From positions 2,059,501 to 2,123,500 of the forward strand of contig NZ_CP038271.1 of the NCBI RefSeq assembly GCF_004571195.1: a stretch of DNA of 64,000 nucleotides, written 5' to 3'. Below, one piece after another: positions 53,126 to 61,655 of this stretch (its first letter is position 1; each line of letters starts with the position of its first letter). A program made the translations under genes and the position numbers. The notes beneath the pieces are model-generated. The model was not told the DNA's origin. It worked only from the letters and a program-made list of their open reading frames with translations, and searched no databases. Source of the stretch: Legionella geestiana. GTDB taxonomy: Bacteria > Pseudomonadota > Gammaproteobacteria > Legionellales > Legionellaceae.

Positions 53126-53174
53126 CACAACTGACGAGCCAGTGAAACCCTGGCGAAACCGGCAAGGTCTTGTG
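53126..53174 (+). ncRNA. Type I hammerhead ribozyme (HHR2)
   Basis: Stem I: CACAA 53126-53130 with TTGTG 53170-53174. Core CTGACGA 53131-53137. Stem II: GCCAG 53138-53142 with CTGGC 53150-53154, loop TGAAACC. GAAA 53155-53158. Stem III: CC 53159-53160 with GG 53166-53167, loop GGCAA. U53168 then C53169, the predicted cleavage site. Stem II differs from HHR1 by compensatory changes (GCCTG/CAGGC against GCCAG/CTGGC), supporting the fold. Leads to the small-protein/ssb/ardA genes. Confidence 0.85.
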
Positions 53175-53179
53175 ATAAC

Positions 53180-53224
53180 GCCATTTTCTTCCCTAATTCA
53201 ATGGTGGAGCGTTTAGTCGGGAAA
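53180..53224 (+). ncRNA. Conserved element after HHR2, predicted pseudoknot
   Basis: GCCA...TGG forms the short stem and TTCCC can pair with GGGAA in AGTCGGGAA. This parallels 48325-48367. The remaining leader to 53427 includes a hairpin ATCGGG...CCCGAT at about 53369-53390 and AAGGAGATAACCC just before the next gene. Confidence 0.5.
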
Positions 53225-53427
53225 CCTTTGAATTTTGCCCTCATCGGCATGATTCAACCTCATGGATCATGATTCACGGCATAAAGCCCAGGAATGCTGC
53301 AAGCATAACTTCTTTAACAATCAGGCAAGTCAACCACCGTGTCGGTGATCATTGCTTTTGCAAACCCATCGGGGATTTTTTATCCCGATTGGGATAGGTA
53401 ATCCCTTTTTACTCAAGGAGATAACCC

Positions 53428-53628
53428 ATGCAAGAATTCGAACCTGTACAATCCGGAATCGAGCACCTGTTGGTAGAGTTGGCGTATTGCGTCAATGATC
53501 TGCAAGGATTTCGTCTTCAGATGTCTTTGGAGGATGCCAAACAGGCTGAACTCAGTTTAAGCAAGCTGGAGGCGCTGATTTCATTGGTCAAAAACCAAAG
53601 AAATGCATTCAGGCTCGCGGCTGTTTAA
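53428..53628 (+). CDS. Small helical protein, unknown
   Basis: 66 aa, AAGGAGATAACCC before ATG. Predicted helical throughout (IEHLLVELAYCVNDLQGFRLQMSLEDAKQAELSLSKLEALISLVKNQRNAF). No known domain. Position directly upstream of ssb and ardA, and downstream of the hammerhead leader, suggests an early-expressed element maintenance protein. Confidence 0.6.
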   Translation: MQEFEPVQSGIEHLLVELAYCVNDLQGFRLQMSLEDAKQAELSLSKLEALISLVKNQRNAFRLAAV

Positions 53629-53726
53629 TCCCACCAATCTGTCTTTATCTGCATAACAGAAAATATCTGCTTTATGCGGAGGTTTTCCTGTTGTGCACCG
53701 CTTTTTACAACAACTGGAGAACAAAG

Positions 53727-54152
53727 ATGACAGCTTCATTAAACAAGGTTCAGCTTATTGGCAACCTGGGTGCAGAACCGAGAAGCATCACCGGCAAAGA
53801 CGGTCAGTCTTTTGTAACCGCGACGCTGGCTACCAACGAATCGTTCAAACAAGGCGATGAATGGAAAACCCGCGTGGAATGGCATCAACTGATCTTTTTT
53901 GGCAACTTTATCAAGGTAACTGAATTTTTGCGCAAAGGCAGTCAGGTTTTCATTGAAGGCAGGCTGCGTACCAATCCATGGACTGATAAAGAAGGGAATA
54001 ATCGTCAAACCATCAGTATTGTGGTGAGCAATGTTCAGTTACTGGGGCAAGGTAAAGCGAGTGAAGACAAGGCTGCAACCAGCACCGCTGAAAGCCACAT
54101 GGCACAGATGCGAGACATGTTGCAGGGCGCATCAGAAGACGTACCGTTTTAA
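53727..54152 (+). CDS. ssb: Single-stranded DNA-binding protein
   Basis: 141 aa from ATG 53727; the longer frame lacks homology. OB-fold: LNKVQLIGNLGAEPRSI, FVTATLATNESFK, RVEWHQLIFFGNFIKVTEFLRKGSQVFIEGRL, IVVSNVQLLG, and the acidic tip EDVPF that binds partner proteins (usual DDIPF). Coats the transferred single strand in the recipient. ICE-borne ssb genes often sit with ardA, as here. Confidence 0.95.
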   Translation: MTASLNKVQLIGNLGAEPRSITGKDGQSFVTATLATNESFKQGDEWKTRVEWHQLIFFGNFIKVTEFLRKGSQVFIEGRLRTNPWTDKEGNNRQTISIVVSNVQLLGQGKASEDKAATSTAESHMAQMRDMLQGASEDVPF

Positions 54153-54219
54153 ATCATAACCCAATGCGGGAGCATGCTCCTGCTGGGGTGTGCTCTTTAT
54201 TTTTTAAGGAGAACCCCCT

Positions 54220-54726
54220 ATGGATAAACCTCAAATTTATGTGGCCTGTCTGGCGGCATATAACCATGGCATTTTGCATGGCAGATGGATAGACGCCTGT
54301 CAAAGTGAAGACGAGATCATGGCGGACATTCAGAAAATGCTTGCCAACAGCCCGATTGAGCATGCCGAGGAGTTTGCTCTGCATGATTATGAAGGGTTTG
54401 GTACGCATCGGCTCACTGAGTACGAATCGATTGAATCAGTCGCGTCCTATGCAGCATTTATCATGGAGCATGGGGAGCTGGGGCAGGCTTTATTGAGTGA
54501 GTATGAGCTTGATGACGCTGAGCGCATGATGGGTGATGCTTATCAGGGATCTTATGATTCGGAGGTTGATTTTGCCTGGCAATTGTTTGAAGACTGCTAC
54601 AGCAACGTGATACCGGATAGTGTGATCTGTTATTTTGATTGCGAGGCATTTGCCCGTGATCTGTTTATCAACGATTATTGTTCGGTTGAAGCCATTGGAT
54701 TGACTCATGTGTTTTCAAGGTACTAA
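54220..54726 (+). CDS. ardA: Antirestriction protein ArdA
   Basis: 168 aa, AAGGAGAACCCCC upstream. ArdA family: PQIYVACLAAYNHGILHGRWIDA, EEFALHDYEGFG, SIESVASYAAFIMEHG, FARDLFINDYCSV. ArdA is an acidic DNA mimic that blocks type I restriction enzymes when DNA enters a new cell. Third gene of the HHR2-led unit. A second, broken ardA C-terminus is at 61656-61815 outside the attachment site. Confidence 0.94.
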   Translation: MDKPQIYVACLAAYNHGILHGRWIDACQSEDEIMADIQKMLANSPIEHAEEFALHDYEGFGTHRLTEYESIESVASYAAFIMEHGELGQALLSEYELDDAERMMGDAYQGSYDSEVDFAWQLFEDCYSNVIPDSVICYFDCEAFARDLFINDYCSVEAIGLTHVFSRY

Positions 54727-54751
54727 GCCCCTGTGTCTGGGGCTTTTTTTT
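54725..54751 (+). terminator. Intrinsic terminator after ardA
   Basis: AGCCCC TGTGTCT GGGGCT followed by eight T. A 6-bp GC-rich stem with 7-base loop right after the ardA stop; a textbook rho-independent terminator. Confidence 0.93.
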
Positions 54752-54782
54752 AAGTTTGTGTACGGAACATGTTTAAAAATTG

Positions 54783-55673
54783 TCACCCAATTACATTTTT
54801 TATCATTCGCCGTGCCAATGTAGCCAGCACAGGATTTGAGTTTTTGTAATAGGGTAACATAATGACGGCAATGGAAAGCGCCCAACCCCGGCCTCTTTGC
54901 CAGGTGTCATCATCGATGTTTTTTAAATGATCCCGGAACATTTTTCTTGATTGTGCATTTAACAAGCTCCAGGCAATAACCAGATCGCATGCTGGATCAC
55001 CTACACCAGTATCCGTAAAATCGATTACAGCACTCAATCGATTGTTCCGGGTGATTATATTTCCAGGCAAAAGATCACCATGCACCCAAACAGGCTCTTT
55101 ATTCCATGGAGAAATATTCGATAATTGATCCCATAACGTGGCTATGGCTTGTGTATCCATGTCACTTTTTAATGCATGGATTGCTGTACTTGTTTCCTGA
55201 TCCAGGTCTTTTAATGGAACGCCTCGTCTTGAGAGAGGGCCATTAGCAAGTTTGATTGTATGAAGATTATTAATAAAATCAGCCAAATCTTTGGCGAGCA
55301 GATCGTATTCGTTTCCTTTTTCAAAATCCGGATTGTGGCCATCATGCCATTTGGCAATGAGCCATGGCCATGGATAATGATCATCAGGACTGCCTTTAAA
55401 AACAGGTTTGGAGACAGGTATCGTCAGAAATTGCGCAATCTTTGGAATCCACTCGTATTCCTTGTTGATACTGCGAACAATGCTGCCAGGTGCCCACTCA
55501 ATGCGGGGCAGGCGAACAATATAGTCATCTCCCAGACGAAACAAGGCATTGTCAGTACCGCTTGATGAAACTGCTTTCAGGGACAGATTTGCCCAATGAG
55601 GACACTGATTTTTAAGCAAGTTTTTGACAAGTAATTCATTGATTTCAAGTTCATTTTCGTGCATTTTTGCCAT
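54783..55673 (-). CDS. Aminoglycoside phosphotransferase-family kinase
   Basis: 296 aa from ATG 55673 (AAGG upstream). APH superfamily: SSSGTDNALFRLGDDYIVRLPR, WIPKIAQFLTIPVSKPVFKG, PWPWLIAKWHDG, catalytic loop VWVHGDLLPGNII (about residue 198), SAVIDFTDTGVGDPACDLVIAWSLL. All catalytic residues are intact. This resembles the broad APH group with macrolide-/aminoglycoside-kinase-like members. Downstream of the AadA-like gene on the same strand. Confidence 0.88.
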   Translation of the reverse strand: MAKMHENELEINELLVKNLLKNQCPHWANLSLKAVSSSGTDNALFRLGDDYIVRLPRIEWAPGSIVRSINKEYEWIPKIAQFLTIPVSKPVFKGSPDDHYPWPWLIAKWHDGHNPDFEKGNEYDLLAKDLADFINNLHTIKLANGPLSRRGVPLKDLDQETSTAIHALKSDMDTQAIATLWDQLSNISPWNKEPVWVHGDLLPGNIITRNNRLSAVIDFTDTGVGDPACDLVIAWSLLNAQSRKMFRDHLKNIDDDTWQRGRGWALSIAVIMLPYYKNSNPVLATLARRMIKNVIG

Positions 55674-55800
55674 GAATTTTAACCTTATTTTAGTTAAACA
55701 AACTACCACATATTAGCGCATTAACAACACAGGTCTCCGTATCTATTTAAAATAATAATCTTTCTCTGTTTGTATATTCATAAAATTGCTTTACCAGTGT

Positions 55801-56643
55801 TTACTCAGCAAGTCGTATAACATTCCCGGGATCATTCAAATTAACAAGCAAACTTGCTTGATGAATTTGATCTATCATGTACTCTGCACATGGTTTTACA
55901 AGTGAATGAATATCATCCCAATGTTCATTTTCTACCCCCATACAGATTAATTTGGCGCGCTGCATTACGGGTTGGTGCTCTTTGGGCAGGTGATGGATTA
56001 CCCAATCTGCTGCATCCTGTTTGGATCTGAAAGCATTGGTTTTCAGGGTACTCCAGGTTCGAGCATAAGTCAGTAGAACATTTCGGGTATCGTGCTCCAG
56101 ATCAGCTATCAGTCTGCTTTGATCACAAAGCAACGCTTTTATGTAATCTCTCCAGGGTACATCAGGCAGTAATTGCTTTGGTTCTAGTCCAGACAAGGTA
56201 TGACTTTTTAACAAGATCTGGGTAATAATCAGCGCAAGATCGGGCATTTCGTGAGTAGTCCATGGGGTAATTTGCCCCGCTTCAAATGATGTTCGCAACC
56301 ACTCGCCATATTGAAAATCAAATTGTGCAGGATAGTTCCAGGGATTAATTGCAGTTTTTTCAACAAGGGTCATTTCGATCGGTCTTTTTGTGCCTTGCAT
56401 GTAAATACCTGAAATTTGAAGAAGCCCGTTAACCAGACGTCGTCTTTCTTCCATAGTGGTTTGGCGATTTGTTATCACAAATAAATCAATGTCGCTGTAC
56501 CTTTGCAACCCTCCCACAAGGGATGAACCATAAAGATAAACTGCTAAAAGATCAGGCCCTAAAATCATTTTCAATAATTCCAGGCTTTCCTTGAGTTGTT
56601 GTTGCATTTCATGGTTATAAGTATTTGTCATGGATTTCATCAA
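55801..56643 (-). CDS. AadA-like aminoglycoside nucleotidyltransferase
   Basis: 280 aa. Nucleotidyltransferase motif LLAVYLYGSSLVGGLQRYSDIDLFVI (GS...DxD, residues about 34-57), QMTLVEKTAINPW-like region PIEMTLVEKTAINPWNYPAQFDFQYGEWLR, and DQSRLIADLEHDTRNVLLTYARTWSTL. This is the ANT(3'')/ANT(9) AadA family, which adenylates streptomycin and/or spectinomycin. Diverged from clinical versions. Starts in MMKSMTN; ATG 56643 or 56631. Confidence 0.9.
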   Translation of the reverse strand: MMKSMTNTYNHEMQQQLKESLELLKMILGPDLLAVYLYGSSLVGGLQRYSDIDLFVITNRQTTMEERRRLVNGLLQISGIYMQGTKRPIEMTLVEKTAINPWNYPAQFDFQYGEWLRTSFEAGQITPWTTHEMPDLALIITQILLKSHTLSGLEPKQLLPDVPWRDYIKALLCDQSRLIADLEHDTRNVLLTYARTWSTLKTNAFRSKQDAADWVIHHLPKEHQPVMQRAKLICMGVENEHWDDIHSLVKPCAEYMIDQIHQASLLVNLNDPGNVIRLAE

Positions 56644-56840
56644 GTTGTTGCTGTTATTGGAATGCTACCATAAAAAATTGCTTGAATAGATTTTGTCTGA
56701 CTTCATTATCTGGCTGCATATGAGACAACTGAAAGTGCTATGGTTATGTTGTATTATTATCTGCATTTATTTATATTGTTGCAAAACACGTTTCTGAAAA
56801 AATCTGAAACGATCGGATTGATTGTTACAAGGATAAGTAG

Positions 56841-57554
56841 ATGCCGTTGACCACGGAGAGTAGTTACAGGGAAATATACCAGCATTTGACTCAATTAAGT
56901 ACGTCCTCAATCTGTGATGCATTTGCTTCCGTCAGGTTGATGGATTCAAAAATCCACCCCGTCGGCGATACCGGACAGTGCATCGGACGCGCTTATACAG
57001 TTGACAGCGCACAGGATTCACTGTCAACCATGCAGGCACTGGATGATTTACCGGCATTTTTGTTATCACTGGATTGTGCGGATGATATTGTTCCTATACT
57101 GTTAGTTATTGCATCAATTGGTGCAAAGCACGCATTGGCAGGAGGCATGTGTGCTGCTGTTGCAAAAATTAATGGTTTTGGTGGCGTTGTGACCGATGGA
57201 TATTATCGGGATATTCCAGAAATTAAGGATACCGGGCTTCCATTTTTTGGAAAAGGCAAATGCGCCAAATCAGGCACTAAAGACAAGGTTGGAACGCTCA
57301 GGCAACCAATAGTATGCGGGGGTATTGACGTAGGCCCTGGCGATATTATTTTTGCAGATGTTGATGGGATTGTAGCGATGACAAAAGAAGAGGCTGTCAC
57401 GGCTATCAATAAAGCAGAAGAAATTCAAAGCATGGAACTCATCGCTCTGCAAAGAATAAAAGAGGGTGCTCGATTTAATCAAATTTGTAATATCGATGAA
57501 CATGTTCACATACTACAGGAAGGCGAACCGTCAAAACTGGAATTTACGCTGTAG
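56841..57554 (+). CDS. RraA/HMG-aldolase-family protein (DlpA-like)
   Basis: 237 aa. RraA-fold: STSSICDAFASVRLMDSKIHPV, GRAYTV, GMCAAVAKINGFGGVVTDGYYRDIPEIKDTGLPFF (GGxxxDGxxRD active-site motif), VCGGIDVGPGDIIFADVDGIVAM. Family members include 4-hydroxy-4-methyl-2-oxoglutarate aldolases and RNase E inhibitors; a Legionella relative is called DlpA. Function not decidable from sequence. Lone plus-strand gene. Confidence 0.85.
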   Translation: MPLTTESSYREIYQHLTQLSTSSICDAFASVRLMDSKIHPVGDTGQCIGRAYTVDSAQDSLSTMQALDDLPAFLLSLDCADDIVPILLVIASIGAKHALAGGMCAAVAKINGFGGVVTDGYYRDIPEIKDTGLPFFGKGKCAKSGTKDKVGTLRQPIVCGGIDVGPGDIIFADVDGIVAMTKEEAVTAINKAEEIQSMELIALQRIKEGARFNQICNIDEHVHILQEGEPSKLEFTL

Positions 57555-57680
57555 AATTTATTAAAGAAGGCTCCAGACCCGAGACTGCCCGAGATGCGCT
57601 TGATTATGGATATTTTAGATACTTCCATGGTTTGATGAGCGCTTGAGGAATAGCTGGTGGTAACTGCCTGCCATAAAACG

Positions 57681-59141
57681 TTATCGGGTTTCTTGATCAA
57701 GTTTCATCAGCTCTTTCCCCATTTCGGTTAATCGATATTTTTGTAATCGGCTGTTGGGCGTATCAGGTAACGTCATTTCAATCATCTGAAGTGTTATCAA
57801 TTGCTTGATTTGTTTATTTAATTCACCAGATACCATTTTATGTCCCAGCGCCTTGGCGATTTGAGACTTGCCAGCATCTCCTTTGTGGAGCACCAGCATG
57901 ACCCTGGCAGCAAGTTTTGACTCTAGCCGTGACTCTAGCCGTGACTCTAGCCGTTCATGTGAAAGCTCATCTTCGATATCATGTTTTGTTTGCATATTTA
58001 TTGGTTGCGCCAACGGTACTATAAAGCGCATTCGCATCCCTATTTCAATAATTTCAGGTTCTGGTAAATTTTGCTCTTTGGCTTCGGTGAAGATGCGGCT
58101 TACACCACTTCCCCATTGCTCGATCAGGTTAAGCTCACGAAATACTCTTGCAATCACATGGTTTCTGATTTTGGAGACACCCTGACGAATGTCTTCAATA
58201 GTTATGCCGGGTAGAAGTATGCCGGGATTTTCGATTTCAATACGATCATCAAAAAAGGAGACACGAATTGGTGCCCCTCGCTGTGAGTAGTCGGTATGAA
58301 TCAGTGCATTGATAATTACTTCACGGAGGATTAGAAGCGGGATGTTCCACACATCCTTCCTGTAAATTTCAGTAAAATCAGCGCCTCGCATGGCATGTTT
58401 TTTTAGAAAAAGCATGATGCTTTCCACAGCATCCGGAAGATAATCATGTATATCAAGATGATCAAAAATTTTGGACTTGTCCTGACCAATGAATCGACCG
58501 CATTGTATCCAGGCATCTGGAAATTGTGCCCTGCGATTTTTGCCAAATAATAAAATGGCTCCTTTTGTGGGCACGAGCCGACCCTGATGGTGCGTAACAA
58601 GCTTCAGGGTTAGAAGAGTTTGTTCGTTCAAAGTGCAGATCCCTGTGAAAAGCGCTTGGGCTTTTGCCAAGTCGATATCATCGAAGGAAAGATCCGGCAT
58701 CGGCATCTCATCAAAAATGACGCCTTCCATTCGGCGGCGCAATTCAGCAATTAATTCACAATCTGCCTGACGATTTGTTGACCCCAGCCTGACATATACG
58801 CCATGCTCCATACCATCTGCATTGAACCAATGAGGGCGTGTACTGCTGACAAATACTTCAACAAGCAATATCGTTTTTCCTTCAATGGTCATTAATTCTA
58901 TATTGGGTACCAAGCGCGGAGAAATTGAATCGGCGATGAGATTGCAAAGGCGTTCTTCTTCATCCAATGGTTGTTCCACCCCGGTAATTTTTTGTTTATC
59001 GTCTACTCCGATAATGAGCCGACCGCCAGCAGTATTAGCGAAGGCTACAATAGATTTCAGCAATGGTTTTGGCGAAGACAGATCGCGTTTGAATTCGAGT
59101 GTTTTGCCTTCAGGTTGCATTATGAGCCTGTCAATCATCAT
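57681..59141 (-). CDS. AlbA_2/HATPase-domain transcriptional regulator-like protein
   Basis: 486 aa. N-terminal Schlafen/AlbA_2 domain (GKTLEFKRDLSSPKPLLKSIVAFANTAGGRLIIGVDD), then a HATPase_c_4 domain (LREVIINALIHTDYSQRGAPIRVSFFDDRIEIENPG). A C-terminal winged helix may begin near LAARVMLVLHKGDAGKSQIAKAL. Between them lies a Glu/Arg-rich linker with three LESR/LESK repeats encoded by 12-bp direct repeats (57925-57960). Such proteins are common on mobile elements, with poorly known function; defence or regulation is suspected. Confidence 0.85.
   Translation of the reverse strand: MMIDRLIMQPEGKTLEFKRDLSSPKPLLKSIVAFANTAGGRLIIGVDDKQKITGVEQPLDEEERLCNLIADSISPRLVPNIELMTIEGKTILLVEVFVSSTRPHWFNADGMEHGVYVRLGSTNRQADCELIAELRRRMEGVIFDEMPMPDLSFDDIDLAKAQALFTGICTLNEQTLLTLKLVTHHQGRLVPTKGAILLFGKNRRAQFPDAWIQCGRFIGQDKSKIFDHLDIHDYLPDAVESIMLFLKKHAMRGADFTEIYRKDVWNIPLLILREVIINALIHTDYSQRGAPIRVSFFDDRIEIENPGILLPGITIEDIRQGVSKIRNHVIARVFRELNLIEQWGSGVSRIFTEAKEQNLPEPEIIEIGMRMRFIVPLAQPINMQTKHDIEDELSHERLESRLESRLESKLAARVMLVLHKGDAGKSQIAKALGHKMVSGELNKQIKQLITLQMIEMTLPDTPNSRLQKYRLTEMGKELMKLDQETR
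57925..57960. repeat. Three 12-bp tandem repeats inside the AlbA gene
   Basis: GACTCTAGCCGT occurs three times in a row, in frame, encoding LESR repeats (minus strand). The number could vary by slippage without breaking the frame. Confidence 0.9.
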
Positions 59142-59201
59142 CGATTATTCTCGCTTGTAAGCTGATTAGGTGTCGCCATAATTTTTAATGCCTGGATTGT
59201 A

Positions 59202-60419
59202 TTATTTGTGTTCGGCACAATCCACTACTCTTTCATTTTTCAACAAATCCTTAATAAACTGCCCCCATTGATTAAGTGCTTCTTTCCGTTGGGGCAGCAT
59301 TTCATTCTTATTATACGTTGCCATTATTTTAGGCATTTTGTGGCCCAGACATTTTTCAATAACAACGGGATCAATATTCAACGTTTCTCCCATTTGGGTA
59401 GCGAATGTCCGACGTAAATCGTGCGCTGTCCAATGAGGTATATTCAAACGATCCTGAATTCGGTTTACAGCACGAGGTAATGCCTTATCGCTCAATGCGC
59501 TTATGCCGTCGGCACCACTTATGACAAATTCGCCTTCGCTGCAACTTTGCAGCTCTTTAAGCAAGGATTTAACCAGATCCGTCAGGTGAACACGCATGAT
59601 AATACCGGTTTTGGTGTTGTGCGCCGGAATTGTCCATAACGAATTGCCAAAATCAAATTCACACCATTTGGCTGCGTGCAATTCGCCAAAACGAACCCCG
59701 GTAAGCAATAATATTTTCAGGGCGATTTTTATGGGTAATGAAATGGCACTTTGATTGCTATCCAAAAACAACCATAATTGTTTAATCTCATTCAGGCTCA
59801 GGTAACGGTCGCGCGGTTTTTCAAGCCCACCAATGTCTCTTGCACGTATATTGGCGGCAGGGTTTACAGCCATTTCTCCCCGACTCACAGCATAGTTAAA
59901 CGCTTGTTTTAAAGTCGATAAAACTTTATTGGCATGAACCGGTGAGCCGCGTTTGACAATTTTATCCAGCGCATGGGTGATATCGCGTGTTTTCAGTGTT
60001 TCAATTTCCCGATCACCCAACAGAGGAATGATATCGGCATCAATCTGTTGCCTGATTTGCTGAGGCTGTGCCCGATGTTTTTCTATGTAATTGGAATACC
60101 AGTTCAAGACCAAATTTTTTACAGTATTATGTTCCTGTAGCTTTTTTTCATGCAGGTGATCTTGCGGATTAATCCCTTCCTTGCGCATGTCACTCAATTC
60201 GATAAATTGCTTTTTGGCAGCAGACAGGCTAACAGCCGGGTAATGGCCCAAAGTGATAAAATAACGCTGACCATCTATCCTGTATCGGTACAGCCAAGTC
60301 TTTAATCCCTTGGGCGTAACGCGGATACCAAATCCCCCATCCCTGAACTCTTCATAACGCACAGACTTTGTTTTCAAGGCTTTGATATAAGCATCAGTAA
60401 AGTATCGTTCCATTGCCAT
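59202..60419 (-). CDS. int: P4-type site-specific integrase of the ICE
   Basis: 405 aa. N-terminal DUF4102 arm-binding domain (FRDGGFGIRVTPKGLKTWLYRYRIDGQRYFITLGHYPAVSLSAAKK), SAM-like core domain, catalytic part with Arg in LLTGVRFGELHAAKW, HDLRRTFATQM, CLGHKMPKIMATYNK (His and Tyr nucleophile). It starts 165 bases from the tRNA-Pro fragment. P4-type integrases recombine into tRNA 3' ends, so this is the enzyme for element integration and excision. Confidence 0.93.
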   Translation of the reverse strand: MAMERYFTDAYIKALKTKSVRYEEFRDGGFGIRVTPKGLKTWLYRYRIDGQRYFITLGHYPAVSLSAAKKQFIELSDMRKEGINPQDHLHEKKLQEHNTVKNLVLNWYSNYIEKHRAQPQQIRQQIDADIIPLLGDREIETLKTRDITHALDKIVKRGSPVHANKVLSTLKQAFNYAVSRGEMAVNPAANIRARDIGGLEKPRDRYLSLNEIKQLWLFLDSNQSAISLPIKIALKILLLTGVRFGELHAAKWCEFDFGNSLWTIPAHNTKTGIIMRVHLTDLVKSLLKELQSCSEGEFVISGADGISALSDKALPRAVNRIQDRLNIPHWTAHDLRRTFATQMGETLNIDPVVIEKCLGHKMPKIMATYNKNEMLPQRKEALNQWGQFIKDLLKNERVVDCAEHK

Positions 60420-60430
60420 TTGCTCCCAAC

Positions 60431-60452
60431 CAGGTGTACTATCAGGTGTACT
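60431..60452. repeat. Two CAGGTGTACT repeats next to int
   Basis: CAGGTGTACT at 60431-60440 and 60443-60452, 12 bases apart, between the integrase start and the attachment site. Candidate arm-type binding sites for the integrase. The rest of 60453-60583 is AT-rich without a gene. Confidence 0.45.
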
Positions 60453-60583
60453 TTCGCATGTTCTCTTATGAAATTATTTGATAACAATTGAAGTATAGCA
60501 TCAGCATTATTTTATTCAATTACAATGAGTTACAGTTGATGATTGATATTAAATGATAGTGATTGATAAGGGCATTTATTAGA

Positions 60584-60628
60584 ATGGGGTGCTAGTGGTC
60601 GTAGGTTCAAATCCTACCGTCCCGACCA
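60584..60628 (+). other. Attachment site: 3' part of tRNA-Pro(GGG)
   Basis: From the anticodon loop (ATGGGGT) through a variable loop, the T-arm GTAGG-TTCAAAT-CCTAC, acceptor strand CGTCCCG, discriminator A and CCA. Acceptor C1-G72 pairing and the loop fit tRNA-Pro(GGG). The 5' half is missing, so this is not a working gene but the duplicated tRNA end left by integration. Polarity implies the element is to the left and the intact tRNA beyond the window start. 60629-60758 shows no gene. Confidence 0.8.
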
Positions 60629-60758
60629 ATTAAATCCTCTTAAAATCATATAGTTAACAAGAAAATCTCCATATAAATAAATAAAAATCTAATCTTGGTA
60701 CCAATTTTGGTACCTGTTTCTAAAAGTGCAGTGAACTGGCTTTCATGGAGAGAGTAGA

Positions 60759-61595
60759 TTGAAAACTGCATTTATAGAAACATCAGCCATCAACTGGCTT
60801 TATGAAAATAACATAGAGCCGGGAATATGCAATCAAAGTTTGGCAGCCAATAACCTTATTCCTGTAGTAGGTATGGATACGATTTACGAATTAGGCCGGA
60901 CTTTTACTACAAGCAAGCCTGATACGGGAGCAAAACTATTTAGCTGGCTATATCGGTTAAATCCGATGTATAGTTGCCAAAGGGAGAGGCTTTATGCCAA
61001 TGAATTAGACAGCTTCCTTCATGGCTCTCCAATTGCGGGGTTATTGGAATATTATTCAAAAGAGGTTTTAACCCAACGGCTCAAAGATTTTTCATCAGGT
61101 ATTTTTAGCACTATACATGAAGAGTTCATGGCTGGAAGACAGTTTTTTTGGGATGACTGTAGAGAAAAGTTATGGAGTCCAAATCAGGTTAAACAAAATC
61201 GCGGTTTAGTATTTTCTGATTATTTGCAACACTGCCTTAAAGAAATTGTAAGCAATATCTCTATATTGCAAATATGGTTAAAAGAGCTAACTGGAATACA
61301 ATTGCCGCAAGACCAAGCCAATAATCTTCTCAAAAAATTAAATTCATACAGGGCATTACGAACTAGCCTTTATTCGCAATTTTATCTGAATTACTTAATC
61401 ATTAAAAACCATACCAAACCCAGAGAAGATAGATTCACCGATAGCCTGCAATTAATAGGAGCATCATATTGCTCTTGTATTATAAGTCATGACAAAAATC
61501 TTTTAGATACTTTAGCCCCTAACCTCAATCCTGATATCGACCCTATTAGGGTTGACTTTTTACGGGAAGATAGCGCCATAATTCCAATTTATTAA
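60759..61595 (+). CDS. PIN-like domain protein
   Basis: 278 aa from TTG 60759, with GGAGAGAGTAGA upstream. N-terminal FIETSAINWLYENNI resembles the first strand of PIN nucleases, where the first acid is usually Asp (here Glu). VGMDTIYELGRT follows. The C-terminal EDRFTDSLQLIGASYCSCIISHDKNLLDTL carries the later acidic residues (D...D). Longer than VapC toxins (about 130 aa), with a helical insert. Could be an RNase of a toxin or defence system; no antitoxin is visible. Lies outside the att site. Confidence 0.6.
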   Translation: MKTAFIETSAINWLYENNIEPGICNQSLAANNLIPVVGMDTIYELGRTFTTSKPDTGAKLFSWLYRLNPMYSCQRERLYANELDSFLHGSPIAGLLEYYSKEVLTQRLKDFSSGIFSTIHEEFMAGRQFFWDDCREKLWSPNQVKQNRGLVFSDYLQHCLKEIVSNISILQIWLKELTGIQLPQDQANNLLKKLNSYRALRTSLYSQFYLNYLIIKNHTKPREDRFTDSLQLIGASYCSCIISHDKNLLDTLAPNLNPDIDPIRVDFLREDSAIIPIY

Positions 61596-61655
61596 AATAG
61601 CTCTATAACCAGAACACTGCAACATAGCAGATAAAAAAGCCTCTGAATCATAGGC

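Larger units (their letters stand above)
311..60628. mobile_element. Legionella-type GI-T4SS integrative conjugative element (left end not in window)
   Basis: Boundaries: right end at the tRNA-Pro fragment (60628). The left end is not visible, so the start given is only the first gene. Support: repressor-lvrABC, contiguous GI-type transfer genes, ssb-ardA, P4 integrase next to a tRNA end. Cargo is AT-richer and packed with enzymes and broken genes. No relaxase gene was recognised, so it may lie outside the window or be supplied in trans. Confidence 0.8.

Noticed and set aside
57925-57960. Short direct repeats as a CRISPR array
   Set aside because: The units are 12 bp, adjacent without spacers, and lie in frame inside the AlbA gene encoding LESR repeats.
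60584-60628. Functional tRNA gene
   Set aside because: Only the part from the anticodon loop to CCA is present; the upstream bases do not form the 5' acceptor, D-arm or anticodon stem.
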